Positions 1-7,902 of a stretch of DNA of 64,000 bases are shown piece after piece (positions within the stretch are counted from its first letter, which is position 1; every line of letters starts with the position of its first letter). The position numbers and the translations under genes were made by a program. The DNA comes from Streptomyces sp. AC555_RSS877. Its GTDB lineage: Bacteria > Actinomycetota > Actinomycetes > Streptomycetales > Streptomycetaceae. The stretch spans positions 58,309 through 122,308 of the forward strand of contig NZ_JAGMUK010000074.1 of the NCBI RefSeq assembly GCF_019049245.1, in the 5' to 3' direction. The notes under the pieces were generated by a model that did not search any database, was not told the origin of the DNA, and saw nothing but the letters and a program-made list of their open reading frames with translations.

Positions 1-64
1 CGGGGCCCGTCACAAAACGGCCGGCTTGAGATCCAGTGGCGATCTGGACGAAGACCGCCGAGGA

Positions 65-98
65 GCCCTCCGCCGCCGCGTCAGCGGTGGCGGAGGGC
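65..98. terminator. Strong GC hairpin, probable terminator
   Basis: A 15-bp stem (65-79 pairing with 84-98, one G-T wobble) closes a 4-nt loop. It lies about 150 nt beyond the stop of the minus-strand gene that ends at 252 and is the only strong hairpin there. There is no clear T-tract, which is usual for streptomycete terminators. It could also serve a gene beyond the left edge of the window. Confidence 0.5.
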
Positions 99-251
99 GG
101 TCTGTCAGCGAGGTTGCTGGATCCTGGTCTCTACTCCGGGCGATCCGCGCGTCGGAGGTCGGACTCGGTCTGAGCACGACCAGTCACGACACACGACACA
201 CGAGTCGCCGGAGCGGACGGACAACACCTCGCCGCACCTCCGGCGGAGCGC

Positions 252-659
252 TCAGCACTGGTAGAAGGTGATCTGTCCGTCACCGTTCTCGTCCACCGAG
301 GTGCCCTGCAGATTGGCGTCCGAGGTCCAGCCGTCGAGCTGGGATCCAGCGAGCCGGACATGCCACCACACGTTGCCGTACGCGTTTTTTGTCCAGCAGT
401 GGAGGTAGACCGTGCTGCCTGCCGAAACCCATCCCCAGGTGCCGCACCCGGACTCGTAGGGTCCGTCCGTGAGGTTGACTCCCCACTTCATCGTCGCGCG
501 TCCCTCGCCGTTGGCGGTGGGCCTCCAGCCGCATTCCCCCTGGGCGGCGGCGTGCGCGGCCGGCGCGATCGCGGCGCTGGCACCGAACAGCATGACGGCC
601 GCGAGAAGCGCGTTGGTGAGGGATCGAATCGGGCCACGTTCCAGGACAGCTCTCGGCAT
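252..659 (-). CDS. Small secreted cysteine-containing protein
   Basis: This encodes 135 residues. The start at 659 was chosen because a near-perfect AGAAGGAG ribosome site lies just upstream; the longer open frame has no such site. The N-terminus is a Sec signal peptide: basic residues, a hydrophobic stretch around residues 14-28, then an Ala-rich AHA cleavage region. The mature part is about 100 residues, rich in Trp and Gly with four Cys that could form two disulfides. Its layout (TVYLHCW, WWHVRL, GW near the end) resembles small SH3-like secreted domains of Streptomyces. No catalytic motif is visible and function is unknown. It diverges from the two-component genes at 902. Confidence 0.8.
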   Translation of the reverse strand: MPRAVLERGPIRSLTNALLAAVMLFGASAAIAPAAHAAAQGECGWRPTANGEGRATMKWGVNLTDGPYESGCGTWGWVSAGSTVYLHCWTKNAYGNVWWHVRLAGSQLDGWTSDANLQGTSVDENGDGQITFYQC

Positions 660-863
660 GGTACAGCTCCTTCTCTCAAGGCATGCGGGGGTCCGGGAGA
701 CCTCGACAGCGGGTCGATCGCCGATGGTCGGTGGACGCCGGACTTTGTGATCCAGAACGTACGGTCCGCGGTGAACGACCCGCGTCCCACGGAGGGTTGA
801 ACCCTCGCGCAGACTGGTGCGGTAGCCGCCCGGTTCCTGCAACTTCCGCGGTACCGCGCAAGG

Positions 864-895
864 TTGACGCCCATCAGGCAGGCAGGCCTTACGCT
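864..895 (+). promoter_or_regulatory. Putative leaderless promoter of the histidine kinase gene
   Basis: TTGACG at 864-869 and TACGCT at 890-895 resemble -35 and -10 boxes, though the 20-nt spacer is long. The -10 ends 6 nt before the ATG at 902, and that ATG has no Shine-Dalgarno sequence. The transcript may therefore begin at or next to the start codon. This is inferred from spacing only. Confidence 0.35.
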
Positions 896-901
896 GCTGC
901 G

Positions 902-2053
902 ATGCGGATCCGCCCCCTCGCCGTCGACACGATGATCGTGGCGGCGCTGACCGGCGTGGCCTTACTGCTGGGGCCGGAGGCCGCGCGCCAGGGGCAGAAT
1001 CCGCTCGACGCGACCGCCTACGCGCTGGTCGTCCTGGTCCACCTGCCGCTCGTCCTCCGGGGCCGGGCTCCCGTCGTGGTCTGCTGTCTCGTGCACGCGA
1101 CGTGGCTGGTGTACATCACCGCCGGCTACTGGCCCGTGGTGTGCAGCTTCGGCCCCATGCTCGCCGTCTACACCGTCGCCTCCCTGCTGGTGCCGCGCGT
1201 CTCCGTCCCCTGCGCCGCGCTGATGGGCGGGGTCTGGATCTACGCGGGTGCGGTGAACCACACCGACTCCTGGGCTTCCGTCGCCGGACAAGCCGTGGTC
1301 TACCCGGCGATGCTGTGGCGGTTCGGCGTCCTTGCCCGCCGCTCGACCGAGCTGGCCCGGCAGTTGCACCGGGAACAGGCCGAGCGGGCCCGGCGTGAGG
1401 TGGCCGAGGAACGTGGCCGGATCGCCCGCGAACTGCACGACGTCGTCGCCCATCACATGTCCGTGATCTCCGTGCAGACCGGTCTTGCCCGGTTCGTCTT
1501 CGACACCGACCGCCAGACCACGCGTACCGCGCTCGACACCATAGAAGCCACCGGCAAGGAGGCCCTCGAAGAGCTGCGCCGCATGCTCATGCTGCTGCGC
1601 GCGTCCGACGACGGTGCCCCCGCCGGCCCGATGCCGAGCCTGGCCCGCCTCAGCGAGATGACCGACCGCGTCCGCGCCGGCGGGACCCGGGTCGCCCTGG
1701 CTGTCGAGGGCATCGAGCGCCCACTGGCCCCCGGCGTGGAACTGTGCGCCTACCGGGTGGTGCAGGAGGCCCTCACCAACGTCCTCAAGCACGCGCCGGG
1801 AGCGAGTGCGCAGGTACGGCTGAGGTATGAACCGCACCAGGTGACGGTTTCGGTCACGGACGACGGAGAGGGGGTGATTCCAGACAGAGTACGAACCGGC
1901 GGCGGACACGGCTTGCCTGGCATGCGGGAGCGGGCCAAGCTCTACGGCGGGCAGATCAACATCGGTCCGCAGGACCAAGGTGGCTTCGCCGTGCGGCTGA
2001 TCCTGCCGACCTCCGCGCGGGCCGCACAGCAGGGGGACGACGCCACCACATGA
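902..2053 (+). CDS. NarL/DesK-type sensor histidine kinase
   Basis: This 383-residue membrane sensor would autophosphorylate on His and pass phosphate to the regulator encoded next. The first 145 residues hold several hydrophobic segments. A coiled linker with many Arg and Glu follows (about 146-172). The HisKA_3 dimerisation domain has the phosphoacceptor in RELHD (His179). The C-terminal HATPase_c domain shows an N-box (QEALTNVLKHA), a DDGEG G1 box and a GHGLPGMRERA G2 box. The start is the ATG at 902, where the hydrophobic region begins; it lacks a ribosome site and may be leaderless. It overlaps the regulator gene by ATGA. The signal sensed is unknown. Confidence 0.9.
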   Translation: MRIRPLAVDTMIVAALTGVALLLGPEAARQGQNPLDATAYALVVLVHLPLVLRGRAPVVVCCLVHATWLVYITAGYWPVVCSFGPMLAVYTVASLLVPRVSVPCAALMGGVWIYAGAVNHTDSWASVAGQAVVYPAMLWRFGVLARRSTELARQLHREQAERARREVAEERGRIARELHDVVAHHMSVISVQTGLARFVFDTDRQTTRTALDTIEATGKEALEELRRMLMLLRASDDGAPAGPMPSLARLSEMTDRVRAGGTRVALAVEGIERPLAPGVELCAYRVVQEALTNVLKHAPGASAQVRLRYEPHQVTVSVTDDGEGVIPDRVRTGGGHGLPGMRERAKLYGGQINIGPQDQGGFAVRLILPTSARAAQQGDDATT

Positions 2054-2706
2054 CCAGAGTGCTCGTCGTGGACGACCAGTTCCTCATCCGGGCGGGCCTG
2101 GTGGGGCTGCTGCGTGCCGCACCCGGCATCGAGGTGGTCGGCGAGGCGAGCGACGGCGCGGAGGGCGTGCTCCTGGCCGCCCGGACCGCCCCCGAGGTGA
2201 TCCTGATGGATGTCCGGATGCCCGGCATGAACGGCATCGAGGCCACCGAACGCATCCTCGCCCGCGCCGACGACCCCCCGCCCCGGATCCTGATGCTGAC
2301 CACCTTCGACCTCGACGAGTACGTGTACGGGGCGCTGCGCGCCGGAGCCTGCGGGTTCCTCCTCAAGGACTCCGGGCCGGAACGGCTGCTCGCCGCCGTG
2401 GCCGCGATCGCCGGTGGGGACGCACTCTTCGCGCCCAGCGTCACCCGCCGCCTGGTGGAGGCGTACGCCCGACAGACCGCGTGCGAACAGCCCTCCAACC
2501 TGGACGCGTTGACATCCCGCGAACGGGAGGTCCTGGAACTGATCGCACGCGGGCTGTCCAATCTGGAGATCGCTGAGCGCCTCTACATCAGCGAGGCGAC
2601 CGTCAAGACCCACCTCAACCGCACGATGACCAAACTGGACCTGGACAGCAGGGCACAGGCCGTGGTGGTGGCTTACGAATCGGGGTTGGTGATCCCAGGA
2701 CACTGA
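2050..2706 (+). CDS. LuxR/NarL-family response regulator
   Basis: This 218-residue protein is the partner of the upstream kinase. The receiver domain (1-120) has acidic residues DD at 8-9, the phosphoacceptor Asp54 in LMDVRMPG, a conserved Thr in LTTFD and a Lys in LLKDS. The C-terminal LuxR helix-turn-helix (about 150-210) begins LTSREREVLELIA and includes the recognition helix region SEATVKTHLNR. The ATGA overlap with the kinase implies coupled translation. Target genes are unknown; the divergent secreted-protein gene at 659 is a possible target by position only. Confidence 0.92.
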   Translation: MTRVLVVDDQFLIRAGLVGLLRAAPGIEVVGEASDGAEGVLLAARTAPEVILMDVRMPGMNGIEATERILARADDPPPRILMLTTFDLDEYVYGALRAGACGFLLKDSGPERLLAAVAAIAGGDALFAPSVTRRLVEAYARQTACEQPSNLDALTSREREVLELIARGLSNLEIAERLYISEATVKTHLNRTMTKLDLDSRAQAVVVAYESGLVIPGH

Positions 2707-2774
2707 AGGCGGGTCTCCCACAGGTGAAACCCTCACAGCCTGTCACCGACACCAACTGACAACTCCGTTGTCCA

Positions 2775-4361
2775 TCAACAGTGCGGGATGCGACGACCGA
2801 GGAATGCAGCCACGTGGTCGAGGGCCGGGGCGTGTTCGGGTGAGGGCTGCGCTGAGGCGATGGATCCGCCGGCGGTGCGGGGCAGGTCGCCGTAGATCTC
2901 CCGGACGACTGGTAGAGCGGCGCGCGCGATGTCGGGTTCCAGGTCGCGGTCGTGGCCGAGCGCGGTCGCGAGGTCCCAGCCGTGCACGAGCAGCTCGACG
3001 AGGAGCTGCTCGACCACGCGACGGCCGGGTGCCGGGCCGAAAGAGCGGTTCAGCAGGTCCGGTTGCCGGAAGGCGTCGCGAGCTCTGGCGGCGGCGGTCT
3101 CGAAGGCGGCGACGTGGTTGTCGCCGAGGTGGTCCTCGGTGTGGCCGTCGGTGGGGGGCGTGCCCTGGGCCAGGCCGCCCCAGATGATGTTCTCCCACAC
3201 CAGATGGTTGAGCAGATCCCGTACCGTCCAGTCTTCGCAGGGGGTCGGCAGGCCGAACCGGTCCGGCGCCGTTGCGCGCACAAGTGTGCCGACGGTGTCC
3301 TGGACGCGGGTGAAAGCGTCCAGGACACCGCCCGGCCAGGGGTCGGTGTCGTCCGTGTAGAGGATTTCGAGCCGGGCGTTGCGCGCGCCGGGCGCGGGGT
3401 TGGCACGCAGCGCGGTGGTCAGCCACTGTCCTTCCTCGGCGATCCCGGCGGGTGCGGGGCGGCCGCCGAGAACGCACAGCAGTTGCCAGAAGCGCTCGAC
3501 GGCGGGCTCGGCGGCCGCGGTGAGCTGGGCGTGCAGGAGGGTGCGTGCCGCGGCGCCGTCGGAGGTCACGGCGGGGGCGGCGGTGTTCGCGCGGCTGAGC
3601 AGCCAGGCGGCGACGATGTCCGCGACGACTTGGTCGGCAGCCGGGGAGTCCGCTGCCGTGCCGGCCTGCATCGCCGTGCGGACGCGTGCGGTCCAGGTGT
3701 CGGTGAGGGCGCGCATTTCCTCCGCCACGGCGGAGTCCTGCGCTCCCTGGCCATGACGGGCGGCGTACTCCGCGATACGACGCATGGCGGGACGCAGCTC
3801 CCCGCCGGCGACCAGCTCGCCCAGCTCCAGCCACGCTTCAACCTGCTCATCGGTGGGATCTTCCGGAAGGTCGGAGCCGGCCGTGAGGAGCCCTTCGCGG
3901 AAGTGGGGCACATCCAGATCGCCAAGCGTGTCGGTGAGGAAATCGTGGACCTGCTTGCGACGTTCATCGGGGGACATGTGGGCGGTACGGGTCATGAGAG
4001 CGAGTCCTTCATGGGTGGTGCGACGTGTGACGGTGCGCAGGACGGCCTGGTGGGTCCGCAGGCGGCGGATCTGTGCCTCCAGCGCCTCGACGTGCGCGGC
4101 CGCGACCTCCGAGAGCCCGTCCTCGCGGTCCAGGGCGGCCCGGATTTCACCGAGCCCAAGCCCCAGGTCCCGCAGAGTTCGGGCCAGGTGCAGCCGGGCC
4201 ACGCCGGCGGTGTCGTAGCGGCGGTAGCCGCCGGCGGTCCGGCCGACCGGCGCCACGACGCCCACATCCGACCAGTGCCTGACCACTTTCACCGGCAGAC
4301 CAACCTGCCGGGCCACGGCCCCGATGCTCCACGTAGGCCGCGACGTGTCGTCCATGCGCAT
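2775..4361 (-). CDS. MerR-type regulator fused to a TIGR03086/DinB-like domain
   Basis: The 528-residue product has three parts. Residues 1-75 are a MerR winged helix-turn-helix (IGAVARQVGLPVKVVRHW, then GGYRRYD), followed by a dimerisation helix. The middle 230 residues are helical and unassigned. The last 180 residues match the mycothiol-dependent maleylpyruvate isomerase/TIGR03086 type, with candidate metal ligands in LLNHLVWEN and in ELLVHGWDL (an E-x3-H pattern). Fusion of a MerR head to this fold suggests that the C-terminal domain binds an effector, metal or thiol. The ATG at 4361 was chosen because the operator and promoter just upstream place transcription start there; a GTG at 4370 and an ATG at 4355 are alternatives. 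The gene is probably autoregulated. Confidence 0.8.
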   Translation of the reverse strand: MRMDDTSRPTWSIGAVARQVGLPVKVVRHWSDVGVVAPVGRTAGGYRRYDTAGVARLHLARTLRDLGLGLGEIRAALDREDGLSEVAAAHVEALEAQIRRLRTHQAVLRTVTRRTTHEGLALMTRTAHMSPDERRKQVHDFLTDTLGDLDVPHFREGLLTAGSDLPEDPTDEQVEAWLELGELVAGGELRPAMRRIAEYAARHGQGAQDSAVAEEMRALTDTWTARVRTAMQAGTAADSPAADQVVADIVAAWLLSRANTAAPAVTSDGAAARTLLHAQLTAAAEPAVERFWQLLCVLGGRPAPAGIAEEGQWLTTALRANPAPGARNARLEILYTDDTDPWPGGVLDAFTRVQDTVGTLVRATAPDRFGLPTPCEDWTVRDLLNHLVWENIIWGGLAQGTPPTDGHTEDHLGDNHVAAFETAAARARDAFRQPDLLNRSFGPAPGRRVVEQLLVELLVHGWDLATALGHDRDLEPDIARAALPVVREIYGDLPRTAGGSIASAQPSPEHAPALDHVAAFLGRRIPHC

Positions 4362-4374
4362 GTGCTCCACCTTC

Positions 4375-4399
4375 GACTCTCCCTTCGTAGGAGAGTCAA
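4375..4399 (-). promoter_or_regulatory. MerR-type operator/promoter
   Basis: Two 8-bp arms, GACTCTCC at 4375-4382 and GGAGAGTC at 4390-4397, form a perfect inverted repeat with a 7-nt spacer. On the minus strand a TTGACT -35 box (4394-4399) overlaps one arm. A weak -10 (4369-4374) lies 19 nt away, the long spacer typical of MerR-activated promoters. The predicted transcription start falls at the ATG at 4361. The adjacent MerR-fusion protein is the obvious ligand, which implies autoregulation. Confidence 0.65.
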
Positions 4400-4492
4400 G
4401 CAGCCCCCCAACCCTGTCGGAGTAGGTGTTAGGGCGCGTGGGCGGCTTCGGTCCCGGCTCGGTCTATGTCGATGGCATGAGACTGTCTTGTC

Positions 4493-4909
4493 GTGTCGGA
4501 GATGATGAGTGGGTTGGAGGCGGCCTTGGCCGGGGCCTCGTCTCCCTCGTGGTCGCACCGTGTTCGTGCAGGGCATGACCTTGCTTCCTTCGCTGATGTT
4601 CCCGAGGCTGCGGAAGCGTTGGTGGGGCTGCTGCTGGACGGTGAGGACACGGCGGTGACCCGGCAGACGGCAGAGGCTCTGGCCCGGGTGGGGACGGTGG
4701 CCTCAGTAAGGCTCATCGCTCTCGTGGTTGCCGACGCTGACGACGGCCAGGCCGACTGGATGCAGACCGGGGTGCAGGACGCGCTCGCGAGAAAGGACGG
4801 TGTGCTGGAGGTCGCGGCGGTCTGCGGGCAGCTCGTCCGGGACCCCGAGGAAGCGGTCCGCCGGGGTGCCGCGGAGATCTCGGCGTGGACAGACGACACA
4901 GGATGTTGA
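4493..4909 (+). CDS. HEAT-repeat-like small protein
   Basis: This 138-residue, mostly helical, acidic cytosolic protein has HEAT/PBS-type helix pairs: a repeated pattern of DVPEAAEALVGLL, VTRQTAEALARVG and AVRRGAAEISAW spaced about 40 residues apart. Such proteins are protein-interaction scaffolds; no enzyme motif is present. Several starts are possible (GTG at 4493, ATG at 4502 or 4505), and none has a well-spaced ribosome site. It stands alone, divergent from the MerR-fusion gene. Similar short HEAT proteins are common in Streptomyces and have no assigned function. Confidence 0.65.
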   Translation: MSEMMSGLEAALAGASSPSWSHRVRAGHDLASFADVPEAAEALVGLLLDGEDTAVTRQTAEALARVGTVASVRLIALVVADADDGQADWMQTGVQDALARKDGVLEVAAVCGQLVRDPEEAVRRGAAEISAWTDDTGC

Positions 4910-4948
4910 TGTGGGTCGAGCTGTCCGTGGGCATGGTTCATGCGGCTG

Positions 4949-5026
4949 TCACCGGGGGACGCGGGGTTCGCAGAAGGCGCCGTCGCGGAGCATGGCGAAC
5001 AGCACGCTGCTGCGGTGGCGGCCAGA
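4949..5026 (-). pseudogene. Transposase C-terminal remnant (IS110-like)
   Basis: Read on the minus strand, 25 codons ending at a TGA (4949-4951) give SVLFAMLRDGAFCEPRVPR, which resembles the C-terminal tail of IS110-family transposases (FAMLRDGTFYEP). The rest of the gene and any terminal repeats are absent. The match is short, so the family name is tentative. The surrounding stretch 4910-5163 contains no other gene. Confidence 0.35.
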
Positions 5027-5163
5027 CGGAGAAGAGCTCGCGTGTGGGTATTCATGTCCTCCTGCGACCGGCTGAGCGGATCACAGGAGGACCGGCTGCG
5101 GTCTGCACACGTTCGCTTCGGCGCAGCGGAGTCAGTCCGAGGCCGCCTACCGGGTGGGGTCGG

Positions 5164-5961
5164 TCATTCGCCGAGGCCCTGCCCGAAACCGCCGTCCACG
5201 GGCAGTTCCAGGCCGGTGGTGAAGGTGGCCTCGACGGCCAGGTACAGCGCGGCTGCTGCGACCTCCTCCACGGTGCCTCCTCGGCCCATCGGTGTGGAGG
5301 CGTTGCCCTGTTCGATGAACTCGGTCCGCTGCTCGTCGGTCAGTTCGGCGACGCCCATGGTGGGGGTGAGGATGAAGCCGGGGGCGATCGCGTTGACGCG
5401 GATCTTCCGGGGGAGCAGCTCGGCGGCGAGCACCTTGGTGAAGGCGGCGACGGCCTCCTTCGCCCCGGAGTAGGCGCTGAGACCGGGGAAGATGCGGTCG
5501 TTGGAGACCGGGGTGAACACGATCGAGCCGCCCTCGGACACCAGCGGCGCCAGCCGCTGCACGGTGAAGAAGGCACCCTTTGCGTTGACGTTGAAGATGC
5601 GGTCCCACGATTCCTCAGTGACCTCTTCGAGCGTCTGGAACTCGGCGATGCCCTGATTGACGAACAGGTAGTCGATGTGGCCCAAGCGTTCGGCGACCTG
5701 ATCGCCGAGGGCGGCGATGGCGACGGCGTCAGTGACATCAGAGCGCACCGGGTGGGCCAGCGGAGTGTCGAGCGCCGCCTGGGCCTCGGCGAGTCGATGG
5801 TCGCTGCGCCCGGTGTACATCACTTCGGCGCCGCGGTCGGTCAAGGCCTGGACGATGGCCCGGCCCATGCCCAGGGTGCCGCCGGTAACGACAGCTTTCT
5901 TACCCGCCAGGGACTTCGGATCGATGGTCGGTGACTGCTGGGTGCTGAGGTTCGTTGCCAT
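5164..5961 (-). CDS. SDR-family NAD(P)-dependent oxidoreductase
   Basis: This encodes a 265-residue classical short-chain dehydrogenase. Residues near 20-30 form the cofactor motif VVTGGTLGMGRAI; NQGIAEF is the NAG-type motif; the catalytic Ser lies near TPVSND, and YSGAKEA supplies the Tyr-x3-Lys pair. The C-terminus (LPVDGGFGQG) is typical of the family. The substrate cannot be read from sequence. The start is the ATG at 5961: a -10 box ends 7 nt before it, implying a leaderless transcript. It diverges from the MerR gene at 6021 and is very probably its target. Confidence 0.88.
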   Translation of the reverse strand: MATNLSTQQSPTIDPKSLAGKKAVVTGGTLGMGRAIVQALTDRGAEVMYTGRSDHRLAEAQAALDTPLAHPVRSDVTDAVAIAALGDQVAERLGHIDYLFVNQGIAEFQTLEEVTEESWDRIFNVNAKGAFFTVQRLAPLVSEGGSIVFTPVSNDRIFPGLSAYSGAKEAVAAFTKVLAAELLPRKIRVNAIAPGFILTPTMGVAELTDEQRTEFIEQGNASTPMGRGGTVEEVAAAALYLAVEATFTTGLELPVDGGFGQGLGE

Positions 5962-5968
5962 GGCGGCT

Positions 5969-6000
5969 ACGCTAAACCTTGACGTTGATGTCAGAGTCAA
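5969..6000. promoter_or_regulatory. Divergent MerR operator/promoter
   Basis: A dyad TTGAC (5979-5983) / GTCAA (5996-6000) contains an inner TGAC-N6-GTCA repeat (5980-5993). On the minus strand TTGACT (5995-6000) and TAGCGT (5969-5974) are separated by 20 nt, the over-long spacing that MerR regulators correct by twisting DNA. The -10 ends 7 nt before the SDR start codon. The plus-strand TTGACG at 5979 could serve the merR gene. Confidence 0.65.
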
Positions 6001-6020
6001 ACCTCTGTGCCGGGAGTCAC

Positions 6021-6401
6021 ATGTTCATCGGCGAGCTGTCGAAGCGCACGAGCGTCAGCACCAGGAGCCTTCGGTACTACGAGCAGCAAGGGTTGCTGCG
6101 ACCGCAGCGGCGAGTCAGCGGCTATCGAGAGTTCGACGAACCCGATGTGGCCACCGTGCGCCGGATCCGGATCCTGCTCGAGGCCGGGCTGAACACCGAC
6201 CTGATCCGTGAGGTGCTGCCCTGCATGGCCGACGAGGGAGCCATCCTGGCGCCAACCTGCGAGGAAATGGCCCAGGACCTCAAGCACGAACGCGAGCGCC
6301 TGAGCCGCTCCATCGAACAACTCCAGGCCGCCCACACCATGCTCAGCTCGATCATCCACGCAGGCGATGCGATCACCGCCCGGGTCGGCCGCAACGGATA
6401 G
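6021..6401 (+). CDS. MerR-family transcriptional regulator
   Basis: This 126-residue protein has an N-terminal MerR winged helix-turn-helix (IGELSKRTSVSTRSLRYYEQ, then QGLLRP and GYREFD), followed by a long dimerisation helix (about 75-118). The effector region is short, with a single Cys pair (PC and PTC), so it could bind a small molecule or respond to thiol state. The ATG at 6021 was chosen for its GGGAG ribosome site; upstream in-frame codons lie inside the operator. It probably activates the divergent SDR gene through the shared dyad. Confidence 0.88.
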   Translation: MFIGELSKRTSVSTRSLRYYEQQGLLRPQRRVSGYREFDEPDVATVRRIRILLEAGLNTDLIREVLPCMADEGAILAPTCEEMAQDLKHERERLSRSIEQLQAAHTMLSSIIHAGDAITARVGRNG

Positions 6402-6503
6402 GGACGCGAACTCCGCAGCGGACGCGTCCACAACCGCCGCGTCACCATCTGAACCGACTGTGCTGCCCCCGGCGTTGCCCCGACAGGCCCGCTTGCCTCC
6501 TCT

Positions 6504-7202
6504 TCAGCTCAGCGGAGTTGGCCGTCGGGGTGGCGGGAGTGCCCGCAAGAGCTCCCACAGGGGGCGTGAGCCCGATGCCCACACAGCCAACGTCTGGCGG
6601 TCCACCACATGCAGCCGCTGCTGTGCGGCGAAGGCGACAGCCGGCGCGGTCACCCGCCCATTGGTCACGATGACGGCGACGTCCGCACCGTGGACTTGCC
6701 TGGCCGTGCCGTTGAGGACCTGTAGATCCGGCGTACCCACAGCTGAACCGCGGGCACCGTTGCGGCGGTGTTTGCACTGGATCACCCAACGCCGCCCGAA
6801 CGGGTCCGTTGCCTTCACATCCGCCCCCAGGTCCCCGCGACCACCGACGCGTTCAGCGTCCCGACAGCCGTCCCGGCGCATCAGGTCCCGTACCGCATTC
6901 TCGAACCGAGAATGGTGCAGGGCGTCCAGCTGCTGCAGACCGTAGCGCAGGGCCTGCGCACGAACGGCTTCCCACCGGGCCTGCTGCCGCCGGCTGTAGA
7001 ACCAGCCGATGCCCGCCAGCAGGGCGAGCACCCCGGCGATGACGAGCAGCCACCAGTGCGCCAGCAGCCAGTTCACCACCCCCACGATCAGGCTGGTCAG
7101 CACGACCGCCCCGACCGCCAGGCCGGTCAGTTGCGCCTGTGCCTGTTGCTGCCGCCTGCTCCGCCGGCCAGGGCGCCGCCGGGTCGAGTGCCGTCGCGTC
7201 AC
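6504..7202 (-). CDS. Membrane-anchored Mrr-like restriction endonuclease
   Basis: The 232-residue product begins with a very basic segment. Two transmembrane helices follow (about 27-47 and 50-68), then a cytoplasmic Mrr_cat-type nuclease domain (about 90-200). Visible catalytic elements are the Glu in RFENAVRDL, the Asp in GGRGDLGADV and Q-C-K in WVIQCKHR. This is the D-Q-x-K pattern of type IV restriction/DUF2034 proteins that cleave modified or foreign DNA. It starts with GTG overlapping the stop of the upstream small membrane protein by GTGA, so the two are translationally coupled. A defence role is inferred. Confidence 0.75.
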   Translation of the reverse strand: MTRRHSTRRRPGRRSRRQQQAQAQLTGLAVGAVVLTSLIVGVVNWLLAHWWLLVIAGVLALLAGIGWFYSRRQQARWEAVRAQALRYGLQQLDALHHSRFENAVRDLMRRDGCRDAERVGGRGDLGADVKATDPFGRRWVIQCKHRRNGARGSAVGTPDLQVLNGTARQVHGADVAVIVTNGRVTAPAVAFAAQQRLHVVDRQTLAVWASGSRPLWELLRALPPPRRPTPLS

Positions 7203-7528
7203 AGGGCACCGTCCTCACGCACCCACGGAATCGGATACGACACCCCGGGCCGCGGTCGCGGCACCTTGCCGGCCCGTGTGTCGAACGTGACCGGATACTG
7301 CATCGTCGACGGCGTCCGCGGGCTGGTCCCTGCCCCCGAGGCCACACCACCGCTGCCCACGACCACGACTGCCAACCCGCCCCCGGCTAAGATCCCCGTC
7401 TCCCGGCGCGCACTCGGAGCCCACCGTGGGTACCCCCGTACCAGCGTGGCGTCCGCGCGCACGTAACCCCTGACCCAAGGCAACGTCTGCCTCCCCCTCG
7501 GCGATGTGATCCCCGCACAACCGTCCAT
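7199..7528 (-). CDS. Small membrane protein coupled to the Mrr-like gene
   Basis: This encodes about 109 residues. The N-terminal part carries VRGYVRADATLVRGY, like short Streptomyces membrane proteins with VRGY-x-R-x-DGTYVR repeats. One transmembrane helix follows (ILAGGGLAVVVVGSGGVASG), then a Pro/Arg-rich tail. The stop overlaps the start of the Mrr-like nuclease gene by 4 nt. The start is uncertain: ATG at 7528, GTG at 7543 and TTG at 7549 are in frame and none has a good ribosome site. Function is unknown; coupling suggests it works with the nuclease. Confidence 0.5.
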   Translation of the reverse strand: MDGCAGITSPRGRQTLPWVRGYVRADATLVRGYPRWAPSARRETGILAGGGLAVVVVGSGGVASGAGTSPRTPSTMQYPVTFDTRAGKVPRPRPGVSYPIPWVREDGAL

Positions 7529-7698
7529 CGTTGCAGCAGACACTGACAACGGGTCAGCACATCACCGCGCACTGTAATCACGCCAGAGGGGAACAGGCCA
7601 GTGCAACGACCTCGCCGAGCTGCTGAAGCGCCTCACGCAGCGCGGCGCCGCATGCGGGAGCAGCCGGCGCAGCGGAACGGGAAGGTACACGAAACGCG

Positions 7699-7732
7699 TA
7701 CTCAAGGATATGATTAGTCACTTTCTTGGGTA
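7699..7732. promoter_or_regulatory. Possible operator upstream of the padR remnant
   Basis: TACTCAAG (7699-7706) and CTTGGGTA (7725-7732) form an inverted repeat with one mismatch and an AT-rich centre. It sits about 40 nt before the start of the broken padR gene. Autoregulatory PadR operators are commonly dyads in this position. Whether anything still binds here is unknown. Confidence 0.35.
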
Positions 7733-7772
7733 TGATGCAGGGGCGGTCGAGGAGAGGGAGGGGGCTGCTTCG

Positions 7773-7891
7773 ATGGCCTTGCGACATGCCGTGCCGGCGG
7801 CGCTGTTGGACGGCGAGTACAGCGGATATCACTGGCGAAGGCGTTCGACATCGGCGTCGCGAGCTTCTGGCACGCCCTGCCCCAGCAGTAG
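7773..7891 (+). pseudogene. PadR-family regulator, N-terminal remnant with frameshift
   Basis: The first frame reads MALRHAVPAALLDGEYSGYH. After a loss of one base near 7829-7832 a second frame reads AKAFDIGVASFWHALPQQ and then meets a TAG at 7889. Joined, the two segments match the start of the PadR winged helix (ALRHAVLAALLDGEYSGYQLAKAFDIGVANFWHALPQQ in relatives, where LYAEL follows). The rest of the wing and the dimerisation domain are missing. A ribosome-site-like GGAGAGGGAG remains upstream. The SGNH hydrolase gene starts 11 nt after the stop. Confidence 0.7.
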
Positions 7892-7902
7892 GCGGACGAC
7901 TC

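Noticed and set aside
2952..4505. A 517-codon plus-strand frame
   Set aside because: It is antisense to the MerR-fusion gene, has no ribosome site and an unlikely Gly/Arg/Val composition, as expected from the complement of high-GC codons.
4885..5934. A 349-codon plus-strand frame
   Set aside because: It is the complement of the SDR gene, which has clear family motifs and a promoter.
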